IMG/VR virus record: IMGVR_UViG_3300032116_001127
Location: 1 to 26,671 of that record
Origin: a virus
Direction: 5' to 3' (one strand)
Length of the DNA stretch: 26,671 nucleotides
Made by a program: the position numbers and the translations under genes. Positions 9,001-17,618 of this stretch are shown piece by piece (within the stretch, counting starts at the first letter, position 1; every line of letters begins with the position of its first letter). A model generated the notes under the pieces. It was given only the letters and a program-made list of their open reading frames with translations. It did not search any database and had not been told where the DNA came from.

Positions 9001-12000
9001 AGTGTCTTGCAACTTGCGACCGTAGTTGTACAGCGTGTCAAACTCATCAAGGGTGATGTCGTTGAAGATCATGCCACGACCAGGAATTGGAATACTGCGA
9101 AGTTCGTCAAAGGTAATAACGCGACGAGGGAAGAACTTCTTCATTGCCTCAATAGCTGCTGGATCATCAAAGCCACGGATGAATGCAGCCACTTTGAGTG
9201 CATCGTCTTTGGTGATGTCTGCAAACGGGAACAAACCGCCAACCGGAATGTTTTCCAGTTCGTCAAGTGTGATGCTTCCAGAAAGCCAGTTAGTGATGTG
9301 GCGCATGTATTCGGGGCTCATGAGGTCCCGGATACGCTTACCATTAGAAAGGCGCATTGTTGCGGTTAGGTCAAGGAACTGCTTTTGTCCAGGGCCTTGT
9401 ACGTAACGACCAATGAAGTCTTTGACAACAGGTAGTTCTGCAAGTTTCTTACGGACATCGTTTGATTTACGTAAGGTGTCCTGGAAGAAGCTGGCAACAA
9501 ACAGCGTGTCCCCGTGTGTCATGTTTGCAAAAAGCATTCCACGGCCAGGAACCGGAATTGTACGTAGTTCCTCGATTGTGATACGACCCTTGAGGTAGTT
9601 AAGAACATGGCCAAGTGGCTCATCTCCAGCAAAGTTTCGCACTGGCCTACCGCTTTCCAACAGCGTTGACGGCCTGATCTTCACCGACAATACGCCTGGA
9701 GCCGCGCCTGTCATATCTCCGTTTCGTGCCGCTTGTGCATTGGCTCGACGACGCGCTGCGGCATCCTTTAGTTCTTGTTCTACTTCATTAATCTTTGTGC
9801 TAAGGCCAGTCAACTCGGTGTTGAAGTCATCAAGTTCTGCCTTGACAACATCTACGCTTGAATCAATCACGCCCTCGGCTTGGTCAATTCTCCGCTGCAT
9901 TGATCGCCATAGGTTGTTTGATCCAACGTAACGGCCCGGTGATACCCCTTCTTCGGCTGCTGCCTTCACAATTGTCTCCCTAAGTCGCGTCGCTTCCTTG
10001 GCAGAAAGTGTATCAATGTTTTGGACAATGTGCCGGTAATAGTATTGACGCCAGAAAGGACTCTTTTCAAAGGTCTTCATAAACGTTTTGTCTACAACCT
10101 GAGAGAACCACCAGTCAACTGCTGCCCGCTTGCGCTCCAGCATTGTTGAAATAACGTTGGCTTCCTGTCCCTTGGCGTCCAGCTTACTGCCGACTCGATC
10201 CATAGATTCACGGTCAAACCACCGTGCACGTTGCGGAAGGGTGTTTGCGTCTCCGGCAACATTGACAAGATCGGTCATTGCGAAGTTTGCTTCTGGACCA
10301 ACCCGTGGAGCAAAGGCTTCAAACATGTCGTCGGAAACTTCAGAGGTTTGCCTGATTTGTCTAACATCAAGAACTGTCTGACCCTTGACAGTGTGAGAGT
10401 CCACAACCATAAAAGTCTTTGGTTTGATGGCCATACCGGCGTCGTCAAGCTCCTCTTCCATGCCACGGATAATCGAGCCAGGCCCTATTTTGTCACTTCT
10501 ACCCCACGAGCCAGGACCATCAATGATGTCGTAAGAGCCATTTAGTATCCCCATCTGCACGTCATCAACCTGCATTTGGAACATGTCGCCAACCGGAACG
10601 CGGTTAGTCATAACTGCAAACTTAAGGTCCTCATTGCCTGGTGCAAGCAACCAACCAACGCGGTCGGTTCTGTAGTTTCCGTCGATAACGGCTTGCAGGT
10701 ACTTGCGGCGCATGTCCGCATTTTCGTTCCAGTTCTTTGGAAACGGCACAAAGTCTCGTATGCCGTTTTCACGTGCCACTTTCAATCCTTCCGGGTGGGC
10801 ATTAACCAGGTCTCTAATGATCTGTTGACCGCGTGGCGTGGCTTCTAATACGTCCACAATTTGATTTGTTGTGCGACCCTCAAGAATCATCTTGGCAATC
10901 GGGTCTTCTCGCATCATGGCCATTTCATCAACGATTGCCTGAGTGTGTAGGTTGCGATCAAGTTGACGCTCTACAACGCGAACGTCGCCCTGGCGCATCA
11001 TCGATGCCATACCTTCTGTTGGGTCTACCATTCTGCGGTTTGTTGAGGAGCTAATTGTTTGTTGCAGGAAATCAAGAGACGAACGAACTTCGGCTTCGGT
11101 GGCATCATCAATTGCTTTAACACCCTTGAACGACTGGCCGAGAATGTTGCCCTTATTTCTCCATCCGACGGTGGTAAGGATGTACCTCAATGGATGGTTG
11201 AATAAACCACTAACATCACCAGTAAGGGCCATACGGAACTGACCATCAATGACGTTACGCATAATGTAACCACCACTTGCCAAGGCGAGCGGCTTCCAGA
11301 GTTCGTTTTGAACGTACTCAATGGCCATCGGAATCGTTCTTTGCTGGCCGGTTTCGCGTACAACGGTGCGTTGTAGTTCCCGCTTCCATACTGGACTGTT
11401 TAGACGGCGTAAGACACGAGGGTCAGGCAGGATTTGAACACTGTTCAGTAGGTCAGCCAACGCAAGTGGGCCAACCACACGAAGGTGTTTGAGTTGCGTT
11501 GGGTCGTCAACCAGTTTATTAACGGTTTTTTTGGTAATTATGCCTGAGTCAACAAGCATTTCAAGGAACGTTTCGTCGTCAGAATCAATTGATCTGTCGA
11601 TAAAATAACGACGGAACTCTTCTGTTTTGTCATCCACAGAACCCAAAACCTCGTCAACAACGCTTGAATCCAGACCCGCAGTGCGCAATGCGGCCCCAAT
11701 CATTTGGTTGTAGAGTTGCTGAGTCGCTTTTACGGCTGTGCGGGTACCGTAAGAACTGGAATAGGCCTGGGTTGCGAAGTCAAGAAACGCGGTTTTAATT
11801 TTTTCTGGGGTTATGTCGTCTCGCGTTTGATAGGTGCGCTTAATCAACTTGCCTTTAGAGTCCGTAATCCTCTTAACAACAAGTTTGCCGGTTGAGGTTG
11901 TCTCAAAAATCTCCGACAAGAACTCAGTGGAAATACCAGAGTTACGCACCTTGTCTGGATCAAGAATGCTAAGCCACTCTGAGTCGCTAATGTCATCACC

Positions 12001-13317
12001 AATAAGGGTTACATAGCGCTGAAGGTTTTCAACCGCCCGCGAGCGATCAACCGCGGTACCTTTAACGTTGAGAAAGCGCGATGGAACACGTGTCTTGATC
12101 CACTTGTTGTACGCAATGCCTACTGTCGATTCCGTCCAGGCGTTGTTAAACAATCGTTTAGAGCCAGGAATGTCAGTAAAAGAACGGATCATCTGTTCTT
12201 GTGGCAAACCAAAGATAGTTACGGCCTCGTCGGCAACGCTATCCATCAAGCCAAATGGTGATGTGAAGGCTCCGATTGCCGCTTTGATCTGAGCGGGATC
12301 GTTCATCCCTGCAAGTTTGATTGCTACTTCTGGTGGAAGTTTGTACTTAAAAGCTTCAAGAATTTGTGAAGGCGACTTTGTTTCTGAAATAACTTCAACT
12401 AAACGGTTTGCGGCTGCTGACTTGTCTAGCCACTTCGCTGTCTTGCTTGCTTCCCAGTACGCTATTTCAGCGTCGTCGGCAAGCCCAGCCGCAACACGGG
12501 CCGCGGAAGTAGCAACTTCTTTTGACATTGTAGGAACGTTTGTTAACCCAGCGCGGATACCTTTGTAAGCTTTGCCAACAAAGTTTGTTGGGTCTGTTAC
12601 GAGCTCGACGCCACCGTCAAGGATGCCCGACAGAACGTTGTAGCCATAAGAACCGGGTGTGTAAGCAATTCTCGCTGCGTCGCGCCCGATTGTCCAAGCA
12701 TGTCCATTGATTGTGCCACGGAAATCACGTGCTCGTTGACCAGCAACTCTTCCAAATTCTTCACCCAAAGCAAAGCCTTCGCCTTGCTTATCCCAGTCAC
12801 TCATCAAGGTTCCTAGTTGAGTTGACTTAAACCATCCATCTTTACCAAAAGCTCTAAATAGGTTTTGTGGAAGAAAAGCACCAAGACCCAAAAAACTATC
12901 GCCACCAGCCTCTCTGGCTTGTGAGGCAATGTTGTTAATAATGTCAGACGGGAACTCTGCGGCAGCTTGCAAAATACGAAAGCCGGTCTTAAGTGGATCG
13001 TATACGAACCTTTCAAAGATGTTCTTTTTACGCGGAGTGTTTTCTGCTATCTGCTGTTTTGCTAACTGCCAAGCAGAGAGCTGGGAAGCTGTATCAATTG
13101 CTGAAGGTGAAGCGTTTGCTTTAGCGAGTGTGATAACTGAACTAACAGGCATCCAGGGTGCCTGGTTGTAAATCTTTTTAACATTGTCTGCCACCTGCGG
13201 GGTGATCCAGTTTGACGCATTCTTTTCGGCGTTATTAATTGTTACGGCTCGATCAATGACGAATTTTTGGTTTACGTCATTGCTCCAGTCATTGAACAGG
13301 AACTTGCTGTTAACCAT
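6049..13317 (-). CDS. giant 2422-residue protein, probably internal/ejected virion protein
   Basis: This one gene fills more than a quarter of the window. It begins MVNSKFLFNDWSNDVNQKF and is mostly helical. Visible segments: Ala/Gly-rich helices in the first 300 residues; a charged coiled coil at about 1150-1196 (ELDDFNTELTGLSTKINEVE); a three-copy repeat at 1237-1278, 1340-1380 and 1392-1433; a less G/C-rich middle part at about 1520-1815; and a weakly hydrophobic region at about 1940-2056 (VIAPFGAAWASIIGDYAGLL) that might touch membranes. I see no lysozyme, protease or polymerase signature. Position after the portal, size and helicity match giant proteins packed in podovirus-like heads and ejected with DNA. 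GAAGGA precedes the start, and both ends are TAATG junctions. Exact role unknown. Confidence 0.85.
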   Translation of the reverse strand: MVNSKFLFNDWSNDVNQKFVIDRAVTINNAEKNASNWITPQVADNVKKIYNQAPWMPVSSVITLAKANASPSAIDTASQLSAWQLAKQQIAENTPRKKNIFERFVYDPLKTGFRILQAAAEFPSDIINNIASQAREAGGDSFLGLGAFLPQNLFRAFGKDGWFKSTQLGTLMSDWDKQGEGFALGEEFGRVAGQRARDFRGTINGHAWTIGRDAARIAYTPGSYGYNVLSGILDGGVELVTDPTNFVGKAYKGIRAGLTNVPTMSKEVATSAARVAAGLADDAEIAYWEASKTAKWLDKSAAANRLVEVISETKSPSQILEAFKYKLPPEVAIKLAGMNDPAQIKAAIGAFTSPFGLMDSVADEAVTIFGLPQEQMIRSFTDIPGSKRLFNNAWTESTVGIAYNKWIKTRVPSRFLNVKGTAVDRSRAVENLQRYVTLIGDDISDSEWLSILDPDKVRNSGISTEFLSEIFETTSTGKLVVKRITDSKGKLIKRTYQTRDDITPEKIKTAFLDFATQAYSSSYGTRTAVKATQQLYNQMIGAALRTAGLDSSVVDEVLGSVDDKTEEFRRYFIDRSIDSDDETFLEMLVDSGIITKKTVNKLVDDPTQLKHLRVVGPLALADLLNSVQILPDPRVLRRLNSPVWKRELQRTVVRETGQQRTIPMAIEYVQNELWKPLALASGGYIMRNVIDGQFRMALTGDVSGLFNHPLRYILTTVGWRNKGNILGQSFKGVKAIDDATEAEVRSSLDFLQQTISSSTNRRMVDPTEGMASMMRQGDVRVVERQLDRNLHTQAIVDEMAMMREDPIAKMILEGRTTNQIVDVLEATPRGQQIIRDLVNAHPEGLKVARENGIRDFVPFPKNWNENADMRRKYLQAVIDGNYRTDRVGWLLAPGNEDLKFAVMTNRVPVGDMFQMQVDDVQMGILNGSYDIIDGPGSWGRSDKIGPGSIIRGMEEELDDAGMAIKPKTFMVVDSHTVKGQTVLDVRQIRQTSEVSDDMFEAFAPRVGPEANFAMTDLVNVAGDANTLPQRARWFDRESMDRVGSKLDAKGQEANVISTMLERKRAAVDWWFSQVVDKTFMKTFEKSPFWRQYYYRHIVQNIDTLSAKEATRLRETIVKAAAEEGVSPGRYVGSNNLWRSMQRRIDQAEGVIDSSVDVVKAELDDFNTELTGLSTKINEVEQELKDAAARRRANAQAARNGDMTGAAPGVLSVKIRPSTLLESGRPVRNFAGDEPLGHVLNYLKGRITIEELRTIPVPGRGMLFANMTHGDTLFVASFFQDTLRKSNDVRKKLAELPVVKDFIGRYVQGPGQKQFLDLTATMRLSNGKRIRDLMSPEYMRHITNWLSGSITLDELENIPVGGLFPFADITKDDALKVAAFIRGFDDPAAIEAMKKFFPRRVITFDELRSIPIPGRGMIFNDITLDEFDTLYNYGRKLQDTAVEGAEAAIRAEPSINRIADSVVDDVVEDFPEATGDTLTSRIDKSTGERIAVKDMNPTPLYDFRVDHEHDMGYRVLTENIPDKFGSTDHTDIINILTYRTREARRTLNRLRFSSKKITKGLMDNSIITWVKTDAYNDAIKNGGSVTGFLKNPSPDTKDFTALQLRVDDVLNYVPATAARKKKAGRALLGEVVAEASVLYPNTTKFGGYLPPGKRKVGIKTQFYNDLVDSPQSRAKYANRKGANAKSVTKQADDYVERRRAKIDSASNDVGRVPIPELNPEKAVGRFVDEPGFEDIVINIRMLSGVGFFEGAGPVENIVEALMEALQQGSNSVLSVRGKMNFRGYGIRNADVQIDFDDALSLIHDVKIKKVADIDIARAAKDPEYRAGVLDRLQGDARELPRATSDVPSVYDEDAANYVKSFLNSPAPRDLVEQELYDLRQDLYKKRAMMKGLVADTQDRIGQAERFVTTPTGTLEDLDMFAGNMASREIKERFFDSAEKNNLMDATRVIAPFGAAWASIIGDYAGLLIEDPTRVRRAQRAYVGMSDADPAETGQGFFHKDPITGVNMFVFPLSGSLAELVTGVNAPLAAPVQRLSVGYTFIPSLGPAGQIAADALFRAAGDPPSLDSLSEIILPYGRNKSIASNLMPGWLDKGLQALRGNKSQLNTVFANTYIETVRALSAAGEYDMRTPDGVDRLLKDAKGKAQVLTAFRALSQFLGPTAGSPAFRVDTLAGEDIYVGQLIKEFYDLQANNYDTAVQRFLEIHGPDAMLYLSGKSRSTQSGLEATEQFGDWEQSSGEFLSKYSEVGAYFAPGGDDFSFSVWERQIRSGKRERLTDREIIAEAQNRLGSARYRDARLKVGAYPSAEQKEWLREYRDRLAVNYPGFPRVAQFEVGKLEGQIDQLRLAVTDRQVQDSPIAEAITKYLSYRDQALGQLAKYGLVSLQSKTAEPLRDWLAGMAYQLVLATPEFGRLYDRVLSPEVED
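9026..9609 (-). repeat. three-copy protein repeat inside the giant gene
   Basis: The giant protein contains three related units of about 40 residues. Their cores read ITIEELRTIPVPGRGMLF (from residue 1246), ITLDELENIPVGGLFPFADI (from 1349) and ITFDELRSIPIPGRGMIF (from 1401). Copies 1 and 2 also share the flanks HVLNYLKGR and HITNWLSGS. Each core is followed by a threonine/aspartate-containing helix. Starts are 103 and 52 residues apart, so the units are separated by unequal linkers. The DNA copies have diverged, so this is an old protein-level duplication. Confidence 0.8.
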
Positions 13318-13709
13318 TAACGTCCTTCACGTAGATAGGAGTCCAACATTGAACCAAGCGCATCGTCTGGATACATTTGATAAATCGCACGAAGTTCAGC
13401 CAGACCGGCTTCTTCGGTACCGGAGCGCATTGGCATACCAACCTGCATCGAGCCCGCACCAGCACCAAAGTCGACGCCTGCTGTGAGTGGTTCGTTTGGT
13501 CTTTCAGTTGGACGCGCAAACGCGCCAAGACGACCTGGAGCCGGACCCACTGGTGCAGGTCTAACTTCGGTCGGGGGCGGGGCCATTGGCACAAGCGATT
13601 GAGATTGCATTTGCTCTGTTGCTTTGCCATACGTTTGGCCAGGCACTGTTTGTTTAGCGACCTTGGTTGCCTTGTTGTTTAGGTCTGTACGATTTGGTTT
13701 TGCTGCCAT
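13317..13709 (-). CDS. small Pro/Gly-rich protein between portal and giant protein
   Basis: A 130-residue protein with two parts. Residues 1-95 are probably disordered: basic and glutamine rich at first (NNKATKVAKQTVPGQTYGKA), then proline rich (PMAPPPTEVRPAPVGPAP) and glycine/methionine rich. The C-terminal 30 residues (AELRAIYQMYPDDALGSML) look like two short helices. No enzyme motif is visible. A GAGGAG ribosome site lies just before the TAATG junction with the portal. Such short disordered proteins next to portals may be head-completion or linker proteins; I cannot name a family. Confidence 0.75.
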   Translation of the reverse strand: MAAKPNRTDLNNKATKVAKQTVPGQTYGKATEQMQSQSLVPMAPPPTEVRPAPVGPAPGRLGAFARPTERPNEPLTAGVDFGAGAGSMQVGMPMRSGTEEAGLAELRAIYQMYPDDALGSMLDSYLREGR

Positions 13710-15505
13710 TACGCTCCTCTAAGTTGTGACAGTAGTGCTCCAAGTTCTGGTGGTGGTCCACCCGCCCCTGCTTCTGGTGGTAATGGCGGTGCTTGTTCTG
13801 CACCCATTCCTGGCACAGCCAACCCTGGCATTTGTTCTGGTGCCATCATGCCCGGCATTTCTGGTGCTGGGGCGGGAGTTGCTTGACGCTCCTGTGCTCT
13901 CTTGTTGGTGCGATCAACCGCATCGTACAAAGAAACGTTCTGTTCTTTAACAAGCTTTACCAAGTAGGCAAGGTCGTCTGGTTGGTACGGTCCTTGCGGG
14001 TTTGCTGCCTGCTGTTGAATGCTGGAAAGCAACGCAGACTCAACACCCTCTGCGGTGATGCGGTCAGCTTCAAGTTCTGGATCAGAGATCAATGGGTCAA
14101 CCTCACGCGCTGACTCTTTTGACATCGTACCAATGCCGAGGCGCTGGCCAATTCCAATAATCAAACTGTTTACGTCAGTGCCGGAAGCTGGGTACGAAAC
14201 GTAGTGAAAGTCTGTTTCCCAAACCTTGTTTGGCACATAGTCAACCTTACTGATGTTTGCGCGACCAGTGATAAAGAATGACTTGGACTTGTTGCCCCAA
14301 TAAGCCTTCTCAATTGCAATAGCAACTTTGTCTTCTTCAACAAGTGAGGACTCGAATGTTGATTGGATTTCTTGTACTCGGAAGTCCACCGTTGCAGCAA
14401 GAACGTTTTCGCCGCGACGGCCAGTACGGATGTTTGTTGCGGACTCGCCACCAAACTCTGCCGGGATTGCGCCCTCAAGACGCTCTTGGCGTTCGAGGCG
14501 GTCAAGGGCCATGTCAGTCTTGTAACCAGGCGCAGTGTTCAACTGTTGGATGTCTCCACCCTTAACAACACCAAGCTGTCCGGTCTTGCCGTCTGCAATC
14601 TGCACGATCTCGGGGTTATCGCCAGGACGAGCAACCAGGTATTCGTCTGGGAAGATACCGCGCTCGATAGCAATTTCGGTTAGCGCTTGGAGACGCGCAC
14701 GGGTGTAGTACATGCCAAGCAGGCCGTCAAACTGTCCGCGTGGTTTGTCTAGGGTGATGCGCTGCGGAATAATTACAAGCGGGCACTCGGCACGGTTGAC
14801 GATTCGTTCAAGTTCTACAACGTTGGCACCCCAACGCTCTACGGAGTCAAGACCTTCTTGGTCTTCTGCTCCGACTGCACAGAGAACAATCTCGTTGGCG
14901 CAAACGTATTCAAGAATTGTGAACTTGGCATCATTGCTGATACGACCAAGACGAAGCTTGCCATCGACTGCATACCCGTAGTTATTCAGAAGCCACTTCA
15001 GGGGCTTCTGATAAGAAAAAATTACATTATCCGGAACCGGGTTGTCGATGTCCTCGGTGTGCAGCGGGTAGGTGTCTAGTGGGTTGCGCACCGACCAGGT
15101 TGGCATCAGGTTCTTAAAGTCAGGCTTGATAACAACCGGCGACGAGGAGTAGGCAAGAATGTGGCGGGCACGGCGACGCATTTTCATCTTCATGCGGTTG
15201 TGTTCCCACATGGCCTGCATGGCTTTGCGGCGGGTGTTGGCTAGTTCTTTGGATTTATCCTTGCCCTCGGCAAGCGGTGGGAAGTACGGAGTTGGGAAAG
15301 TTGACGCTATACGCATCGATGTCTGATCAAGTCCTTGAACTAGAAGGTTGGCAACAGAACTCTTGGCGGCTTTATCAAGTTCGTTCAGGGGGATAATGGT
15401 GTCGCCGTTAGCAAGTTCCCGAACTTTACGCATTTGCTCCAGGACAGGACCTTGAGCTTCTCTGCGCGACTTATAATGAGCAAGAATTTCTTCAATTGTA
15501 ATCAT
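13709..15505 (-). CDS. portal protein
   Basis: A 598-residue protein in the position and of the length expected for a phage portal, the dodecameric ring at the packaging vertex through which DNA enters and leaves the head. The N-terminal part is helical (MRKVRELANGDTIIPLNELD, then VANLLVQGLDQTSMRIASTF), the middle mixes strands with NPLDTYPLHTEDIDNPVPDN near residue 140, and the later part has long helices and TDVNSLIIGIGQRLGIG, consistent with the portal stem and wing. The last 60 residues are rich in Pro, Met, Gly and Ala (APEMPGMMAPEQMPG) and probably disordered. AGGAA lies 7 bases before the ATG. It follows the terminase, the standard terminase-portal order. No single residue motif proves the call; it rests on overall pattern and synteny. 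Confidence 0.85.
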   Translation of the reverse strand: MITIEEILAHYKSRREAQGPVLEQMRKVRELANGDTIIPLNELDKAAKSSVANLLVQGLDQTSMRIASTFPTPYFPPLAEGKDKSKELANTRRKAMQAMWEHNRMKMKMRRRARHILAYSSSPVVIKPDFKNLMPTWSVRNPLDTYPLHTEDIDNPVPDNVIFSYQKPLKWLLNNYGYAVDGKLRLGRISNDAKFTILEYVCANEIVLCAVGAEDQEGLDSVERWGANVVELERIVNRAECPLVIIPQRITLDKPRGQFDGLLGMYYTRARLQALTEIAIERGIFPDEYLVARPGDNPEIVQIADGKTGQLGVVKGGDIQQLNTAPGYKTDMALDRLERQERLEGAIPAEFGGESATNIRTGRRGENVLAATVDFRVQEIQSTFESSLVEEDKVAIAIEKAYWGNKSKSFFITGRANISKVDYVPNKVWETDFHYVSYPASGTDVNSLIIGIGQRLGIGTMSKESAREVDPLISDPELEADRITAEGVESALLSSIQQQAANPQGPYQPDDLAYLVKLVKEQNVSLYDAVDRTNKRAQERQATPAPAPEMPGMMAPEQMPGLAVPGMGAEQAPPLPPEAGAGGPPPELGALLSQLRGA

Positions 15506-15541
15506 GCAACCGTTCCTAGATGACCCGTACGTTTAATAATA

Positions 15542-15555
15542 CACATCAGGATGTG
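15542..15555 (-). terminator. small hairpin right after the terminase stop
   Basis: CACATC at 15542-15547 pairs with GATGTG at 15550-15555, directly after the terminase stop codon. The next bases on the minus strand are TATTATTAAA. The stem is short with a tight loop, so this is at most a weak attenuator or processing site between terminase and portal. Confidence 0.25.
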
Positions 15556-17526
15556 CTATGAAGACAAAAGCCAGCTTGGTCTCCATTGCCGGGGCGGTCT
15601 TGTTGCGGGTGTGAGCCGTGGCATATGTAGTTCTGCAAACCAATGTGCCATTACCAAGTCGGTGCCGCGCTTCTTGTCGCGTGTCCATGACGTCATCTCG
15701 TCAATAAACGCCAACGTCTTCCAGTTCTCAGTCATTGTTGGCAGCCGGACCTGGCCGGTGCGCCACAAAGGTGGCAACAAAGCTTCAACACCAAGGTTTT
15801 CGTCAAGTTTGTTGCGGGTTGTGGTGTGTGGTATCACATTGACACCATGTAATGCCTGCCAACGACGCACAAAGTCATGCGCAAGAAGGAATCGTTGCGC
15901 TGCGTTGACCTCAACGATCCAGTGGCTGATGGGATACCCCATGTCTGCGCTGCGTTCTTGCCATTGATCCATGATGCCGGAGTATTCACCGCTGCCAACC
16001 GAGTATCCAAGTAGCTCTTCGGCAGTTAATTTGCATCTTTCGGCGTCAATTAGGTACCTAAGGTTGGTTTCTGGTTGGTAAAGCCACCACTGAACCGCCC
16101 AAAACTGGGTCGGGGACGGGTCAACAGAGGCTATGGAGATAACTGGTTGGCGCAAATTAGGTGGAATAAAGCCTGGTCGACGGTCTCTATCCACACACCC
16201 TGGGTATAACACCCCGTCCGTCCCCATGCCACCGGTGGCCCAGACCCGTTCGATCAGGTAAGCGCCTGCTTCCATGTCTTCTTGCTGGTACACAACCTGG
16301 AACTTTTGCGGATTAGAGTGTCTAATGTATGACAAATCTTTCCAGGAGAGGCGGAAAGGGTCCAGGAGTGGGCCGTCAGGCCAGGCCGCGGCTTTAGTTG
16401 TGCGAGACGCGGGGCCATCATCTAGCTCTTCGTAATACGCTTTGTAAACAAGGTGGTGGTACTTCTGCTTCTTCACCGGTTCTTCTACTGTCGCCTGAGT
16501 CTGGTCGCTGCCGTCGTAGTCATCACCGAAGTCGTCATAGGTCACCTTGGCCAGACAGTGGGCATAGATGTCGCCGGGCCCCAACCTCTGACCAATCACA
16601 GCCAGAACGCCACCTGGATCAACACGAGCCTCTGCCATGGAGTCCCAACGCTCTAACAACTTGTCACGAGCAGCTGACTCTTTGGCGTTCTCAGGAGAAG
16701 CAACGTCGTCAAACAATACAAGGTCAGCACGGTGACCAATGAACTCTGAGTCAATACCGTAGGCCGACACGGTTGGTTCTTTGTTGTCTAACCCACCAGT
16801 ACCTTGTTGCTCAACAATAAACTCTTCAGCTCGCCACAAAGCACCCTGACTAGCAGGCTTGAAGCGCCCATAATCCAAAGACACGCACGACTCAGCATTC
16901 AAAGCCAAGCCACGTCTCACCATCTCTGGATCTGGCTGCAAGGGAACAGGACGTTCAAGCGTTTCACGGATACGACGGCTGTACTGCTTAGCCAACGTCT
17001 GCGAAACAGAACCAATCATGACACGGATAGAACGGTTGCGCACAATCACCCACACTGCAACATCATGAAACAACGTTGACTTACCAGCACCAGGCGGGCA
17101 GTTAAGTACTAGGAACTCTTTTTCGTCTGATTCAAGGTATTCAACGACCTTATATGCAGCGTCCACCTGCCAGGGACTGGGCACTCGCCCAAGATACACG
17201 CGTCTGAAGTAGTCGAAGTCCACCAAACCACGTTTAGCCCTTTCTGAAAGGCGGTCAACTGGTAAGACGGGGGGCAGAAGGTCTTCCGATGCGACAGTTT
17301 CTTTAATCTTGTCATACTGAGTTCCACCCCTCTCTACCTTGACACCGGCCAACTTGGCTTCTTTAAGCTCCGTAGAAAGAACGCGTTGCTTCACAACCCA
17401 CTTCTTGCCAGTCTCATAAGAGATACCAGCCATGTGCGAAGCTTCTTTGGTTGTCATCCCAGCATTGATGCACTGCCAAAAACGAGCGCGGTCCTCTGGC
17501 GCAATGTTACGTTTACCTTTTGCCAT
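15556..17526 (-). CDS. terminase large subunit with N-terminal helix-turn-helix
   Basis: The 656-residue DNA-packaging motor. The ATPase has Walker A at about residue 142 (LNCPPGAGKST) and Walker B at about 270 (ADLVLFDDVASPE). The C-terminal RNase H-like nuclease shows its first acidic strand near 463 (ISIASVDPSPTQFW), a second near 535 (HWIVEVNAAQRF) and a late aspartate near 625 (TDLVMAHWFAE). Residues about 8-45 form a helix-turn-helix (INAGMTTKEASHMAGISYET) typical of DNA-binding small-terminase or transposase-like HTH domains. No separate small terminase gene is visible nearby, so this domain may recognise the packaging site. The portal follows 50 bases downstream. No Shine-Dalgarno sequence precedes the ATG, so the message may be leaderless. 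Confidence 0.93.
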   Translation of the reverse strand: MAKGKRNIAPEDRARFWQCINAGMTTKEASHMAGISYETGKKWVVKQRVLSTELKEAKLAGVKVERGGTQYDKIKETVASEDLLPPVLPVDRLSERAKRGLVDFDYFRRVYLGRVPSPWQVDAAYKVVEYLESDEKEFLVLNCPPGAGKSTLFHDVAVWVIVRNRSIRVMIGSVSQTLAKQYSRRIRETLERPVPLQPDPEMVRRGLALNAESCVSLDYGRFKPASQGALWRAEEFIVEQQGTGGLDNKEPTVSAYGIDSEFIGHRADLVLFDDVASPENAKESAARDKLLERWDSMAEARVDPGGVLAVIGQRLGPGDIYAHCLAKVTYDDFGDDYDGSDQTQATVEEPVKKQKYHHLVYKAYYEELDDGPASRTTKAAAWPDGPLLDPFRLSWKDLSYIRHSNPQKFQVVYQQEDMEAGAYLIERVWATGGMGTDGVLYPGCVDRDRRPGFIPPNLRQPVISIASVDPSPTQFWAVQWWLYQPETNLRYLIDAERCKLTAEELLGYSVGSGEYSGIMDQWQERSADMGYPISHWIVEVNAAQRFLLAHDFVRRWQALHGVNVIPHTTTRNKLDENLGVEALLPPLWRTGQVRLPTMTENWKTLAFIDEMTSWTRDKKRGTDLVMAHWFAELHMPRLTPATRPPRQWRPSWLLSS

Positions 17527-17535
17527 GTTGATAAC

Positions 17536-17541
17536 ATACTA
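17536..17541 (-). promoter_or_regulatory. possible -10 box for the virion operon
   Basis: TAGTAT on the minus strand lies 9 bases before the terminase ATG, so transcription would start almost at the start codon. This fits the missing Shine-Dalgarno sequence. There is no good -35 box, so the call is weak. Confidence 0.3.
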
Positions 17542-17582
17542 GTCGCCGGGTCGGTGGGCATTCTCCTTTCGTGCCGTCCTCC

Positions 17583-17611
17583 TTGCATCGGCCCGGCACC
17601 TTCGCTATAGT
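17583..17611 (+). promoter_or_regulatory. sigma-70-like promoter of a leaderless plus-strand gene
   Basis: TTGCAT (17583-17588) and TATAGT (17606-17611) are separated by exactly 17 bases. The expected transcription start falls on or next to the ATG at 17619, which has no Shine-Dalgarno sequence. Both facts point to a leaderless mRNA, which is common in actinobacteria. Confidence 0.65.
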
Positions 17612-17618
17612 TGATCCC

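Noticed and set aside
6049-13317. N4-type virion RNA polymerase as identity of the giant protein
   Set aside because: I could not find the catalytic polymerase motifs (an HDD-like motif C, or an Arg/Lys/Tyr-Gly motif B) in the right order.
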